From NCBI GenBank assembly GCA_017523995.1, contig JAFWUX010000237.1, forward strand, positions 50,769 to 114,768: DNA of 64,000 nt, written 5' to 3'. The notes beneath the pieces were generated by a model that made no database searches, had not been told where the DNA came from, and saw only the letters and a list, made by a program, of their open reading frames with translations. The position numbers were made by a program, and so were the translations under genes. Source of the DNA: Oscillospiraceae bacterium (GTDB taxonomy: Bacteria; Bacillota_A; Clostridia; Oscillospirales; Ruminococcaceae). Below, piece after piece: positions 1 through 9,239 of the stretch (position 1 is its first letter; each line of letters opens with the position of its first letter).

Positions 1-2
1 TG

Positions 3-932
3 AAGCAGTATCGCATTGTTTATGACAACTGGTTCCGTGAGAGCACGGTGCACGCGAAAAATGAGACGAAGCTGATTGTGGACAAACTGCTAGAAGCGGG
101 CAAAGCCTATGAGCAGGACGGCGCGATCTGGTTCAAGGCGACGGAATACGGTGTGGACAAGGACTTTGTTCTCCGCCGCAGCAACGGTCTTTATACTTAT
201 ATAGTACCGGATATCGCGTACCATTATGACAAGCTCGTGACCAGAAACTTCGATAAGGCAATCAATGTGCTCGGCGCTGACCATCACGGTTATGTTCCGA
301 GACTGAAAGCGGCACTCACGGCGCTCGGCGTGGATGCATCCAAGCTGGATGTCATCCTGATGCAGATGGTTGCGGTTATACGTGACGGTCAGCCGGTCAA
401 GCAGTCCAAGAGAAGCGGCAAGGCGCTGACGCTCGTGACACTGCTTGAGGATATTCCGGTCGATGCGGCGAGATTCTTCTTCAACCTGCGTGAAGCGAAT
501 TCGCATTTTGAATTTGACCTTGATCTTGCGGTTGAGAAATCCTCGTCGAACCCGGTTTACTATGTGCAGTACGCGCATGCTCGAATCTGCAGCCTGATCC
601 GCAATCTTGCGGAGAGCGGTGTTCCGGTTCCGGCAGCTGATAAGGCACAGCTAGATCTGCTGAGCTCCCCTGCTGAGCGCGAACTGATCCGTCAGGTTGC
701 GCTGATGCCTGCTGAAATCGAAACTGCTGCAGCACAGCTGGATCCTTCCAGACTGACAAAATATTCGGTTGATCTTGCGGCGCAGTTCCATAAATTCTAT
801 GATGCCTGCAAGGTTCGCGACGCCGAAACTGCGGAGCTTCGTGATGCGCGTTTGCTGCTTTGCGATGCTGTCTGTCGGACGCTCGGCAATGTGCTTGCAC
901 TGCTGAAAGTGACAGCTCCGGAAAGAATGTAA
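3..932 (+). CDS. argS: Arginyl-tRNA synthetase, C-terminal part (cut by window edge)
   Basis: Charges tRNA-Arg with arginine in the cytoplasm. About 309 C-terminal residues are visible; the reading frame runs in from base 3, so the start lies left of the window. The stretch NVLGADHHGY followed by a KQSKRSG motif (the KMSKR-type ATP-binding loop, with Gln replacing Met) is typical of class Ia ArgRS. The C-terminus carries the DALR-type anticodon-binding helical region (NPVYYVQYAHAR onward). It ends with TAA at 930-932, followed by a 278-base gap before the next gene. Apart from the left edge it looks intact. Confidence 0.95.
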   Translation, partial: KQYRIVYDNWFRESTVHAKNETKLIVDKLLEAGKAYEQDGAIWFKATEYGVDKDFVLRRSNGLYTYIVPDIAYHYDKLVTRNFDKAINVLGADHHGYVPRLKAALTALGVDASKLDVILMQMVAVIRDGQPVKQSKRSGKALTLVTLLEDIPVDAARFFFNLREANSHFEFDLDLAVEKSSSNPVYYVQYAHARICSLIRNLAESGVPVPAADKAQLDLLSSPAERELIRQVALMPAEIETAAAQLDPSRLTKYSVDLAAQFHKFYDACKVRDAETAELRDARLLLCDAVCRTLGNVLALLKVTAPERM

Positions 933-984
933 CCATTCTGTAACAAATAAATGACAGTGATGCAATAATCGAATGCAAATTTTC

Positions 985-1061
985 GGTATTTTTTACAATG
1001 AAAACCGTAAAAAATGCCCCTTCAAATAAAATGTTAACACTCTGTTCACAGTTTGTTAACA
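985..1061. promoter_or_regulatory. AT-rich hairpin and paired TGTTAACA palindromes upstream of the PucR gene
   Basis: The 278-base gap between argS and the regulator gene holds a 12-bp inverted repeat (985-996 with 1007-1018, one G-U pair). It also holds two identical TGTTAACA palindromes at 1032-1039 and 1054-1061, whose starts are 22 bp apart, about two helical turns. The hairpin may end argS transcription. The paired palindromes look like a dimeric repressor site. No textbook promoter could be fixed between them and the start at 1211, although a TTGACA occurs at 1134-1139 without a good -10. Confidence 0.4.
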
Positions 1062-1210
1062 ACTAAGGACGGGAAATATGTTACAATCTGTAATAGTTTC
1101 AGATCAGGAACTATCCCTGAATGGACCTTACGGTTGACATCAGATCCCTCCTGCCTGAGATCATGGCACTCCCAATCAAAAATTCATGAAGAAAGCGAAG
1201 GGATCGTATT

Positions 1211-2296
1211 ATGTCTAACAGACCGTTTCAGGGACTTGTCGTTCAGATGCACGACACCATTCATGCAACCATCGGCGTTGTCGATGAAACCGCAACGATT
1301 ATCGCGTGCAGCGATCCGACCAGAGTCGGTACGACAAATGAGTTCGTATCCATGGATATGAATGAATCCGGTGACCTCTTTATCCGTGACGGATTTACCT
1401 ATAAGCCGTTCGGTGTCCGCACCACGCCGGATTATGCCGTATTTGTCGAGGGCACGGATGAGAATGCTGCAAAGTATGCGGATATCCTTGCGATCGCAAT
1501 GTCCAGCATCAAGCAGTACTATGACGAGAAATATGACCGCAACAACTTTATCAAGAACGTTGTTCTGGATAACGTGCTCCCCGGTGATATCGTCGTCAAG
1601 GCACGCGAGCTGCACTTCAATGCAGAAATCAGCCGCGTTGTTTTCCTGATCCGGATTGTTTCTGCAAATGATATCTCTGCTTATGATGTCATTCAGAATC
1701 TGTTTCCGGATAAGAGCAAGGATTTCGTCTTCAACATCACGGAGACTGATATCGTGCTCGTCAAGGAGATCAAGTCCACCAACGAAAGCAAGGATCTCGA
1801 GAAGCTCGCACGCTCCATTGCGGATACGCTTTCGAGCGAGTTCTACACCCGCGTCAATGTCGGTATCGGTACCAGCGTTGTCGGCGTAAAGGATCTGGCG
1901 CGTTCTTTCAAGGAGGCGCAGACCGCTCTGGAAGTCGGCAAGGTCTTTGATACGGATAAGGTCATCGTCAGCTACGATAACCTCGGTATCGCAAGACTGA
2001 TCTATCACCTGCCGACCACCCTCTGCGAGACCTTCCTGCATGAGGTCTTCAAGCGCGGCAGCATCGAAAGCCTCGATCACGAAACGCTGTTTACGATCCA
2101 GCGCTTCTTTGAGAACAACCTGAACGTTTCCGAGACCTCCAGAAAGCTGTTCGTTCACCGCAACACGCTGGTCTACCGTCTTGAGAAGATCAAGAAGCTG
2201 ACCGGTCTGGATCTCCGCGAATTTGATCACGCGATCGTCTTTAAGATCGCTCTGATGGTAAAGAAATATCTTTCGTCCAGCCCTGTTAAGTTCTGA
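1211..2296 (+). CDS. PucR/CdaR-family transcriptional regulator
   Basis: A cytoplasmic regulator of 361 residues. The last 60 residues (FENNLNVSETSRKLFVHRNTLVYRLEKI) are the PucR C-terminal helix-turn-helix, and the middle (about 150-270) has the GGDEF-like fold that usually precedes it (VGIGTSVVGVKDLARSFKEAQTAL). The N-terminal 120 residues should be the ligand-sensing part; the sensed molecule cannot be read from sequence. ATG at 1211 follows a weak AAGGGA site. Family members control purine, sugar-acid or amino-acid use, but no such pathway gene is adjacent. The next genes are ftsEX, so the target may be itself (see the palindromes upstream) or elsewhere. Confidence 0.85.
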   Translation: MSNRPFQGLVVQMHDTIHATIGVVDETATIIACSDPTRVGTTNEFVSMDMNESGDLFIRDGFTYKPFGVRTTPDYAVFVEGTDENAAKYADILAIAMSSIKQYYDEKYDRNNFIKNVVLDNVLPGDIVVKARELHFNAEISRVVFLIRIVSANDISAYDVIQNLFPDKSKDFVFNITETDIVLVKEIKSTNESKDLEKLARSIADTLSSEFYTRVNVGIGTSVVGVKDLARSFKEAQTALEVGKVFDTDKVIVSYDNLGIARLIYHLPTTLCETFLHEVFKRGSIESLDHETLFTIQRFFENNLNVSETSRKLFVHRNTLVYRLEKIKKLTGLDLREFDHAIVFKIALMVKKYLSSSPVKF

Positions 2297-2335
2297 GCGA
2301 AAGCATGAATCTGATTTGTTTGTGAGCTTGGGGAG

Positions 2336-2365
2336 TGCCGAACGGAGTGATTCGTTTGGCATTTT
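2336..2365 (+). terminator. Probable terminator after the PucR gene
   Basis: A 9-bp stem (TGCCGAACG at 2336-2344 with CGTTTGGCA at 2353-2361, one G-U pair) is followed by TTTT. It lies 40 bases after the regulator stop and before the ftsE leader. Confidence 0.5.
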
Positions 2366-2392
2366 CCATGTTTACATAATTGATTTTCGCCC

Positions 2393-2462
2393 TTGGGAAG
2401 ATGTCGAAGAATCAGCGCATGGGCATGTTCGCGCTGATCCCCAAAACGTCCAAATAAGGAGG
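2393..2462 (+). promoter_or_regulatory. Structured leader and ribosome site of ftsE
   Basis: A perfect 8-bp hairpin (ATCAGCGC 2411-2418 with GCGCTGAT 2431-2438) sits inside an outer TTGGG/CCCAA pairing (2393-2397 with 2440-2444). It ends 12 bases before a full AAGGAGG site at 2456-2462, which fixes the TTG start of ftsE at 2470. No known riboswitch class was recognised. Confidence 0.4.
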
Positions 2463-2469
2463 AATACTC

Positions 2470-3162
2470 TTGGTAGAGTTAAAAAATGTGTCCGTGACAT
2501 ATGAAAGTACCGGTGTTGAGGCGCTTTCAGATGTCAGCCTGAAGGTCGAGGACGGCGAATTTGCGTTTGTCATCGGTCGATCGGGCGCCGGAAAAAGCAC
2601 GCTGATCAAGCTCCTGCTCAAAGAGCTCGATGCGAACAGCGGTGAAGTTTATGTCAACGGCTATGATCTGACGAAACTGAAAAAGCGCAAGGTTCCGGAA
2701 TTCCGACGTACAATCGGTGTTGTGTTCCAGGATTACCGCCTGATTGACACCATGACAGTTTATGAAAATATCGCTTTTGTGCTGCGTGTAATTGACGCGC
2801 CGAAAAAGCAGATTCGCAAGCGCGTTCCCTATGTCATGTCTCTGGTCGGTCTGCAGGATAAGGCTGACTGTTATCCGAGCGAGCTTTCCGGCGGTGAGCA
2901 GCAGCGATGTGCGCTTGCCCGTGCGCTTGTGAACGATCCGGCTCTGCTGATTGCGGATGAGCCGACCGGTAATGTCGATCCGGAGCTTGCCTATGAGCTC
3001 GTTGAGCTGCTGCAGGGCATCAATGCCTGCGGTACAACGATTCTGATGGTCACGCATGCACACGAGATGGTGCGCCATTTCGGCGGCAGAATCATCAATA
3101 TCAGTGAAGGCGAGGTTGTATTCGACGAAGTGATTGGAGGCGCAGAAATTGAAGCTCAGTAG
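2470..3162 (+). CDS. ftsE: Cell division ATP-binding protein FtsE
   Basis: The ABC-type ATPase half of FtsEX, which sits on the inner face of the membrane and drives activation of a peptidoglycan hydrolase during division or elongation. At 230 residues it has the usual length. Walker A GRSGAGKST is at residues 36-44, followed by a Q-loop VVFQDYRLI, signature LSGGEQQR, and Walker B LLIADEPTG with an H-loop MVTHAHEMV. The start is TTG, chosen because AAGGAGG lies 7 bases upstream. It overlaps ftsX by 14 bases. The downstream gene encodes a coiled-coil M23 hydrolase, the expected FtsEX client. Confidence 0.97.
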   Translation: MVELKNVSVTYESTGVEALSDVSLKVEDGEFAFVIGRSGAGKSTLIKLLLKELDANSGEVYVNGYDLTKLKKRKVPEFRRTIGVVFQDYRLIDTMTVYENIAFVLRVIDAPKKQIRKRVPYVMSLVGLQDKADCYPSELSGGEQQRCALARALVNDPALLIADEPTGNVDPELAYELVELLQGINACGTTILMVTHAHEMVRHFGGRIINISEGEVVFDEVIGGAEIEAQ

Positions 3163-4066
3163 TTTTCGGTATCTTGTCGGACAGGGCTTTGACAATGTCT
3201 GGAAGAACCGCGTCATGGCTTTTGCATCGTTCTGCGTTCTGCTTGTCAGTTTGCTGCTCGTCGGCATTTCTGTTCTGTTCTACGTAAATATCAATGCGAT
3301 TATCGGCGGCATTGAGGATAAAAACGAAGTCATTGTGTATCTTTCGGAGAATACCGATGATGCCCGCCTCGAAGCAATCGGCGAGGAACTGCGCGCGATG
3401 AACAACATTGCAAGCGTTCAGCTCTATACCAAAGAGGAAGCATTCGAGGATCTGAAAGAGGATATGAGCGATCAGGCGATCGTGTTTGAGTCGCTCGGTG
3501 ATGACAATCCCCTGCTCGATGCCTATCGCATCCGCGTCTCGGATATCTCGAAAATGGATGAGACGCTTTCAGCCACGGAAAAGATTGAAAATGTGGAGTC
3601 CGTCCGCTCTCCTGATTCGTTCGTTGAGCTGCTGACGGAAATGCGCCGCGTTGTGACGATTGTAGCGATTGCAATTATCATTGCGCTGCTGATCGTTTCC
3701 ATGGTTATTATCTCGAATACAACCCGTGCCAGTGTTTTCTCCAGACGCCGCGAGATCAGCATCATGCAGAGCGTCGGCGCGACAAAGGGCTTTATCCGTT
3801 TTCCGTTCTTTATCGAGGGCATGATCAACGGATTTATGGCGGGCGTTTTCGCCACACTGCTGACATGGTTTGCATATGACAGCCTTGTCAATCTGCTCGG
3901 ACGCTTTGATGTCCTGAGCACGATCGGTCTCGGCAATGTCATCCCCTATAACAAAATCTATCTGATTGTCATGCTTTCCTATATCATCGCCGGTTCGCTG
4001 ATCGGCGCATTTGGAAGTGTGCTTTCGACACGTGTTCACCTGAGATACCGTGCCGCAAATATGTAA
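3149..4066 (+). CDS. ftsX: Cell division membrane protein FtsX
   Basis: The membrane partner of FtsE, 305 residues. A short cytoplasmic N-terminus (MKLSSFRYLVGQGFDNVWKN) is followed by TM1 (about 25-48), a large extracellular loop (about 50-165) that in this family binds the hydrolase, and three C-terminal membrane segments with the MacB/FtsX-type core (SVFSRRREISIMQSVGATKGFIRFPFF). TTG at 3149 is preferred over an in-frame TTG at 3134 because GGAGG (3136-3140) lies 8 bases before it and the protein then begins like other FtsX. The overlap with ftsE implies translational coupling. Confidence 0.95.
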   Translation: MKLSSFRYLVGQGFDNVWKNRVMAFASFCVLLVSLLLVGISVLFYVNINAIIGGIEDKNEVIVYLSENTDDARLEAIGEELRAMNNIASVQLYTKEEAFEDLKEDMSDQAIVFESLGDDNPLLDAYRIRVSDISKMDETLSATEKIENVESVRSPDSFVELLTEMRRVVTIVAIAIIIALLIVSMVIISNTTRASVFSRRREISIMQSVGATKGFIRFPFFIEGMINGFMAGVFATLLTWFAYDSLVNLLGRFDVLSTIGLGNVIPYNKIYLIVMLSYIIAGSLIGAFGSVLSTRVHLRYRAANM

Positions 4067-4093
4067 CCCAAAAGCAAAAAGGAAGGTTTATTT

Positions 4094-5650
4094 ATGAACA
4101 AGCAATGCAGAAAAGCGCTTGCAGTGCTGTCTGCTGTCATTCTGACGGCGACATCTCTTACGCTGGGAGCAAAGCAGAATCCGAATAATCTGACTTATGC
4201 GAAGACACTCAAGGAAATTGAACAGGAGAAAAAAGACAAACAGGATCAGATTGACAAAAAGAAGGCAGAGCTGAAAAAGCTCGCAGAGGATCTCTCTGAT
4301 AAGTCTGCATATGAGCAGACGCTGAAAGAGGAGATCAACCTCATCAACGGAAAAATGGTTCTCATCGACTCGCAGATGTCCAACCTGATCGGTGAAATCA
4401 GCGATAAGGAATCTGAGATTGCCGATCTGCAGACTCAGATTGATGAGGAGGAAGTCGCAGTGCAGGAGGGACTCAAGGCGTTTAAGTCCCGCATCCGCGC
4501 ACTCTATGTCCACGGCAATGACTCATTGCTCTCTGCACTCGTCGGTGCATCCAGCTTTTATGATGTCCTTGCGCGGGTGGACCTGATTAAGCGCATCTCC
4601 AAGCACGATGATGAAATGATCACAAATCTGCGCGAGGAGATTCAGACGCTGACCAATCACAAGCAGGATCTGACTGCAAGTGTACAGGCGCTTAATATCA
4701 AGCAGACAGAGATTCAGGTTCTGCTCGATGAATTTGATGCCTCGAAACTCGAACTCAACACTGCGCTTTCCGATAACAATGTCGAGATTCAGATGATCGA
4801 AAATAAGCAGCTGACTGCAAACAGTGAGCTCAAACAGCAGCAGATGGATCTCGATGAAATCGAAAAGGAACAGGAAGAAATCATTGCCGAAGCACTGCGG
4901 AAGTCAATGGAAGAGGAAAGAAAACAAAAGGAAGAAGAAGCCCGCAAGAAGGCTGAGCTTCAGGCAAAGCTGACAACTACCGTTACCACCACTACAACGG
5001 TTCGCACTACAACCACAACTACGGCGAAACCGATTGTTTACACAACGGTTGTTCCGACACCGGCAGTGACAGCTCCGGCTGAAACTGAGGCGCAGCATGT
5101 TGCACCGCAGCCTGTTGTAACAGAGGCACCTGCACCGGTTGTCACTGCGGCACCGACAACGGCTCCGACTGCACCGCCGACTGCGCCCCCGACTACCGCT
5201 GCGACTACAACCACTGCGGCACCGGCTCCGAGCGGCAGCATGTTTGCATGGCCGGTTCCGGGACATTACGGCATTTCCAGTTATTTCGGTCCGCGTCCCG
5301 ATCCGTTCGGTTCCGGCGTGATCAAGGGCCACGGCGCAATTGATATCATCGGCAATGTCAGCCCGATCAACGGCGCGGCAGTCTGCGCTGCGGGCAACGG
5401 CACGGTTTCCTACGTCACTTCCGATAACTGGGGCGGCGGCTACGGCAAACATGTGGTGATCTATCACGGCAACGGCTATTCGACGCTCTATGCGCATATG
5501 CAGCGCGTCGATGTCTCTGTCGGTCAGCAGGTTACTGTCGGTCAGCAGATTGGCATCGTCGGTATGACGGGTTCTGCGACCGGTCCGCATCTTCACTTTG
5601 AGGTGCGCATCAACAACGAACGAGTGAATCCTTTGAATTATCTACCGTAA
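4094..5650 (+). CDS. Secreted coiled-coil M23 peptidoglycan hydrolase
   Basis: Probably the cell-wall endopeptidase controlled by FtsEX. It has 518 residues: a signal peptide (about 1-32), a long Lys/Glu-rich coiled coil (about 35-290) of the CwlO/PcsB/EnvC type, and a Thr/Pro/Ala linker (about 295-375) rich in TTT runs. A C-terminal LytM/M23 domain has zinc ligands in HGAID (near 412) and HLHFE (near 499), and both motifs look intact. The coiled coil is the part that docks on FtsX in known systems. The gene lies 27 bases after ftsX behind AAGGAAGG, so it is probably cotranscribed. Confidence 0.9.
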   Translation: MNKQCRKALAVLSAVILTATSLTLGAKQNPNNLTYAKTLKEIEQEKKDKQDQIDKKKAELKKLAEDLSDKSAYEQTLKEEINLINGKMVLIDSQMSNLIGEISDKESEIADLQTQIDEEEVAVQEGLKAFKSRIRALYVHGNDSLLSALVGASSFYDVLARVDLIKRISKHDDEMITNLREEIQTLTNHKQDLTASVQALNIKQTEIQVLLDEFDASKLELNTALSDNNVEIQMIENKQLTANSELKQQQMDLDEIEKEQEEIIAEALRKSMEEERKQKEEEARKKAELQAKLTTTVTTTTTVRTTTTTTAKPIVYTTVVPTPAVTAPAETEAQHVAPQPVVTEAPAPVVTAAPTTAPTAPPTAPPTTAATTTTAAPAPSGSMFAWPVPGHYGISSYFGPRPDPFGSGVIKGHGAIDIIGNVSPINGAAVCAAGNGTVSYVTSDNWGGGYGKHVVIYHGNGYSTLYAHMQRVDVSVGQQVTVGQQIGIVGMTGSATGPHLHFEVRINNERVNPLNYLP

Positions 5651-5659
5651 TTCATCTTT

Positions 5660-5687
5660 TTGACGAATTTGCTTCATTTCTTACAAT
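5660..5687 (+). promoter_or_regulatory. Promoter of the protease/GH95/GH26 operon
   Basis: TTGACG at 5660-5665, a 16-base spacer and TACAAT at 5682-5687. The expected start site falls just before a strong hairpin at 5695-5729, so that hairpin would lie at the 5' end of the transcript. Confidence 0.55.
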
Positions 5688-5694
5688 CCGGAAG

Positions 5695-5732
5695 AACGGC
5701 AGGAGACAGTCAGGATGTCTCTTGCCGTTTCC
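5695..5732 (+). terminator. Strong hairpin between the M23 and protease genes
   Basis: A 14-bp stem (AACGGCAGGAGACA 5695-5708 with TGTCTCTTGCCGTT 5716-5729, one G-U pair) with a 7-base loop and a short TTT tail. It probably stops transcripts from ftsEX/M23. Because a promoter lies immediately upstream it could also act as an attenuator or a stabilising 5' hairpin. Confidence 0.55.
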
Positions 5733-5766
5733 GGCATTTTCAAGCGGATGTGAAAGGCGGACTGGG

Positions 5767-6948
5767 ATGGTTAAAATCTCTCTTGGAACAGTTCTGAGTC
5801 TGATGACACTGACTGCTGCTGCGACATTTGTCATTACGCTTTCCGCCAGCAGGAATGCGTTTAACTCGAAAATTACAGAGATCGACCGCCTTGCGGATAA
5901 GTATCAGCGGCTTGACGAGCTCGATGCGAAGGTGCGCGATGTCTTTTATAAAGATGTGCCGGAGGATGATGTGCTCGAGGGCATGCTGGAAGGCTATGTC
6001 AGCGGCCTCGGCGACCGCTACAGCGTCTATCGCAGCGATGAGGCACTGACGGCTTATCATGACAACAATTCGGGTGTGTATACCGGAATCGGCATTTCGA
6101 TCCGGAAAACAGAGGAAGGCTTTGCCGAAATCGCAGATGTCACGGAGGACGGACCGGCTGAAAAGCGCGGTATCGAGGTCGGCGACATGCTCCTTGAAGT
6201 GGACGGCGTCTCGCTTAAAGCAAGCTATGACGAAGCTGTTGACATGATCTCCGGCGAGGTCGGTACATCGGTCACGCTGCTGATCCGCAAGCACGATTCC
6301 GATACCGAAAAAAAGATCACGGTTGTCCGCGCGCAGATCGACGAGATCACGGTGCAGTCTGCCTATCTGCCGGATGATATCGGCTATATTTACATCGGGA
6401 AATTCCGCGGCGTGACGATTGCGCAGTTTGAAAATGCCCGTCAGGAACTCCTGAAACAGGGCGCAAAAGCATTTATCTTTGATGTGCGGAACAACGGCGG
6501 CGGTGTGCTTTCGGCGCTGGAACAGATGACTGATCCCCTGCTGCCGGAGGGTGAACTCGCGTTTTCCTATGACCGCGACGGCAATGCATCGCCGATTCTC
6601 GAATCCGATGCGCATTTTGAAAAGATGCCGTATGTGGTGCTTGTCAACGGCAATACGGCGAGCGCAGCCGAGCTGTTTGCATGTGTGCTCCGCGATTATG
6701 CGGATGCTGTTCTGGTCGGTGAAACAACTTTCGGCAAGGGCATCATGCAGACGACATTCGATCTTTCCGGCGGCGGTGTTACGCTGACAACCGCTACCTA
6801 TGCGACCGGCAAAACGCCCTGTTATCATGAGATCGGACTGGAACCGGATATAGAAGCGGTCTACGATCCGGATGCGGAAAAAGATAATCAGATTGCTGCT
6901 GCGATTGAGGCTGCGAAGGATCTGATCAAGAAGCAGGAGGCTGAATGA
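5767..6948 (+). CDS. C-terminal processing peptidase (S41, CtpA-type)
   Basis: An exported serine protease of 393 residues that trims or degrades extracytoplasmic proteins. It has one N-terminal membrane anchor (about 5-25), a helical region, a PDZ domain (about 100-185, with GIGISIRK and VGDMLLEVDG) and an S41 catalytic domain. The Ser-Lys dyad is S299 in NTASAAE and K324 in TFGKGIMQ, 25 residues apart as in CtpA. ATG at 5767 was chosen for its AAAGGCGG site; an earlier in-frame start would lack one and spoil the anchor. Its stop overlaps the GH95 start (ATGATG), so the two are translationally coupled. Confidence 0.93.
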   Translation: MVKISLGTVLSLMTLTAAATFVITLSASRNAFNSKITEIDRLADKYQRLDELDAKVRDVFYKDVPEDDVLEGMLEGYVSGLGDRYSVYRSDEALTAYHDNNSGVYTGIGISIRKTEEGFAEIADVTEDGPAEKRGIEVGDMLLEVDGVSLKASYDEAVDMISGEVGTSVTLLIRKHDSDTEKKITVVRAQIDEITVQSAYLPDDIGYIYIGKFRGVTIAQFENARQELLKQGAKAFIFDVRNNGGGVLSALEQMTDPLLPEGELAFSYDRDGNASPILESDAHFEKMPYVVLVNGNTASAAELFACVLRDYADAVLVGETTFGKGIMQTTFDLSGGGVTLTTATYATGKTPCYHEIGLEPDIEAVYDPDAEKDNQIAAAIEAAKDLIKKQEAE

Positions 6949-9239
6949 TGCCCGCGCTCTGGTATGAACAGCCTGCATCCCGATTTGAGGAGGCGCTCCC
7001 GATCGGTGCCGGCAGGTTCGGCGCGATGCTTTACGGCGATCCGGAGCAGGAGCTTCTCCGCCTGAATGAGGATTCGCTTTGGTCAGGCGGCCCGCGCAGC
7101 CGTGTCAATCCGGATGCAAAGGAAGGCTTTGCTGAGGTTCGGCAGCTGCTGTTTGCGGGGCATATATCAGAAGCGGAACAGATTGCGTTTCAGAAAATGC
7201 AGGGCTGTCCGCCGGATATGCGGCACTATACCCCGCTCGGCGATCTTCGGATACAGCTTATCCTGCCGGAGGGCGATCTGACTGCGTACCGGCGCGAGCT
7301 CGATCTGGATGTAGCGGTCTGCCGTATATCGTTCCGGAAGGGCGGATTTGCATTTCAGCGCGAGGCATTTGCTTCTGCACCGGCGGGATGCGTTGTGCTG
7401 CGTCTGAACGGTGAAGTCCCCTTTTCTGCGGTTCTTTCAATGAACGGCAGAGATGATGATTTTGACCGCAATTGCGTCTTGCAGTCCCCTGAGGGTGCTG
7501 CGCTGATATTTGACGGTTGCTCCGGCGGCGTAAACGGAATCCGGTTTTGTTCGGTCTGCCGCGTATCTGCGCCGGACGGTTCGGTTTTCCGCCGCGGCAA
7601 TACGATAGTTGCGGAACAGGTAACATCTCTCATTATCGTTTGCAGTATGCAGACAAGTTATTATCATCCGGATGCGGATTTGCAGGCACTCTGCGATGCG
7701 GACTGTCTTGCAGCGCTTGCGCTCCCCTATCCGGCTCTTTTGCAGGCGCATCTTTCCGATTACCGTGCGCTGTATCAGCGTGCATCCGTAACACTTCCGG
7801 ATGCTTCACTCTGTGCGCAGCTCCCGACAGACCGGCTTCTGGAATCTGCAAAGGAGCATCGTCAGGATGCATGCAATGCGCTGCTGTCGCTTTATTTCTC
7901 TTTTGGCAGATACCTGATGATTGCGGGCAGCCGCTCAGGCTCCCTGCCGCTGAACCTGCAGGGCATCTGGAATGTTGACATGTGGCCTGCATGGGGTTCA
8001 CGGTTTACAATCAACATCAATACCGAAATGAATTACTGGTGCGCAGAAAGCTGCAATCTGTCTGATTGTCACCTGCCGCTGTTTTCGCTGCTGCGCAAAG
8101 TCATGAAAAGCGGCAGACGCACGGCACGCGAAATGTACGGGCTGGAAGGCTTTTGCTGTCACCATAATACGGATCTCTGGGGCGACACAGCGCCGCAGGA
8201 TCTCTGGATGCCGGCGACAATCTGGCCGTTCGGCGGTGCATGGCTTGCGCTGCACATCATGGAGCACTATCGGTTTACGCTGGATCGGGATTTTCTCGCG
8301 GCTCATTTCGATATTCTGACGGAGGCTGCGCGGTTCTGTTCACAGTATCTGATCGAAAACGAAAACGGTCAGCTGGTGACCTGTCCGAGCGTTTCGCCGG
8401 AGAACAGTTATCGTCTGCCGAACGGAGAAACCGGTTCTCTGTGTGCAGGGCCGACGATGGATACGCAGATTATCACGGCGCTTTATCAGGATATGATCGA
8501 AGCGGATGCAATTCTCGGCGCACATTCGGAGCTGACGCCCCTGCTGTGTGCTCAGCTGAAGAAGCTGCCGAAACCGCAGATCGGGCAGCACGGGCAGATT
8601 ATGGAATGGGCTGTCGATTACGATGAACCGGAACCCGGTCATCGGCATATCTCACAGCTTTTTGCACTGCATCCCGCGCATGCGATATCTGTCCGCAGAA
8701 CGCCGGAGCTTGCAAAAGCAGCTGCTGCGACACTCCGGCGGCGACTTGCACACGGCGGCGGGCATACCGGCTGGAGCTGTGCGTGGATCGCAAATTTCTA
8801 TGCCCGTCTGCAGGACGGTGAAAACTGTTATGCAGCACTCTGCAAACTGATGATTGATTCTACAAATCCGAATCTCTTTGACATGCATCCGCCGTTTCAG
8901 ATTGACGGCAATTTCGGCGGAACTGCCGCAATCGCAGAATCCTTGCTGCAATCAGATTCTGATGGCTTGACCCTTCTGCCTGCACTTCCGGATGCGTGGC
9001 ATACCGGCAGTTTCCGCGGTCTGTGCGGATACGGCGGATTCGAGATTTCCGCCGAATGGAAGGATCACAACCTTTTGCAGGTGACAGTTGCATCCAATCA
9101 GGGCGGCATTTGCAGATTGTTCTATCCGTCGCAGTGCAGACTGCGGCTGATCGAAACCGAACACATCAGAAAGGAGGCGGAAGGCTTCTTGGCATTTGAG
9201 ACCGTTCCGGCAGGTGTTTATCATCTGACCGCAGTTTGA
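6945..9239 (+). CDS. GH95 family glycoside hydrolase (alpha-L-fucosidase type)
   Basis: Predicted to remove alpha-linked L-fucose (or L-galactose, known for some GH95) from plant or host glycans. It has 764 residues, normal for GH95: an N-terminal beta domain (WYEQPASRFEEALPIGAGRFGAML), an (alpha/alpha)6 barrel and a C-terminal beta domain. The conserved catalytic regions are NINTEMNYW (near 352-360), the general acid E486 in PSVSPENSY and D654 in FQIDGNFGG. No signal peptide is seen, so it likely acts inside the cell on imported oligosaccharides. It overlaps the protease gene by 4 bases and the next gene by 4. Confidence 0.9.
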   Translation: MMPALWYEQPASRFEEALPIGAGRFGAMLYGDPEQELLRLNEDSLWSGGPRSRVNPDAKEGFAEVRQLLFAGHISEAEQIAFQKMQGCPPDMRHYTPLGDLRIQLILPEGDLTAYRRELDLDVAVCRISFRKGGFAFQREAFASAPAGCVVLRLNGEVPFSAVLSMNGRDDDFDRNCVLQSPEGAALIFDGCSGGVNGIRFCSVCRVSAPDGSVFRRGNTIVAEQVTSLIIVCSMQTSYYHPDADLQALCDADCLAALALPYPALLQAHLSDYRALYQRASVTLPDASLCAQLPTDRLLESAKEHRQDACNALLSLYFSFGRYLMIAGSRSGSLPLNLQGIWNVDMWPAWGSRFTININTEMNYWCAESCNLSDCHLPLFSLLRKVMKSGRRTAREMYGLEGFCCHHNTDLWGDTAPQDLWMPATIWPFGGAWLALHIMEHYRFTLDRDFLAAHFDILTEAARFCSQYLIENENGQLVTCPSVSPENSYRLPNGETGSLCAGPTMDTQIITALYQDMIEADAILGAHSELTPLLCAQLKKLPKPQIGQHGQIMEWAVDYDEPEPGHRHISQLFALHPAHAISVRRTPELAKAAAATLRRRLAHGGGHTGWSCAWIANFYARLQDGENCYAALCKLMIDSTNPNLFDMHPPFQIDGNFGGTAAIAESLLQSDSDGLTLLPALPDAWHTGSFRGLCGYGGFEISAEWKDHNLLQVTVASNQGGICRLFYPSQCRLRLIETEHIRKEAEGFLAFETVPAGVYHLTAV

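Noticed and set aside
1184..2362. Long minus-strand frame opposite the PucR gene
   Set aside because: Its product has no recognisable domain and no ribosome site; the plus strand encodes a clear PucR protein.
3134..3148. Upstream TTG start for ftsX at 3134
   Set aside because: It lies on the GGAGG ribosome site itself; the next TTG at 3149 has correct spacing and family-like sequence.
4970..5220. Repetitive Thr/Pro codons in the M23 hydrolase as a DNA repeat array
   Set aside because: They encode a Thr/Pro/Ala linker, a normal feature of exported ruminococcal proteins, with no regular DNA unit.
5740..6978. Minus-strand frame of 412 codons opposite the CtpA protease
   Set aside because: A shadow of a well-supported gene, without motifs or start signals.
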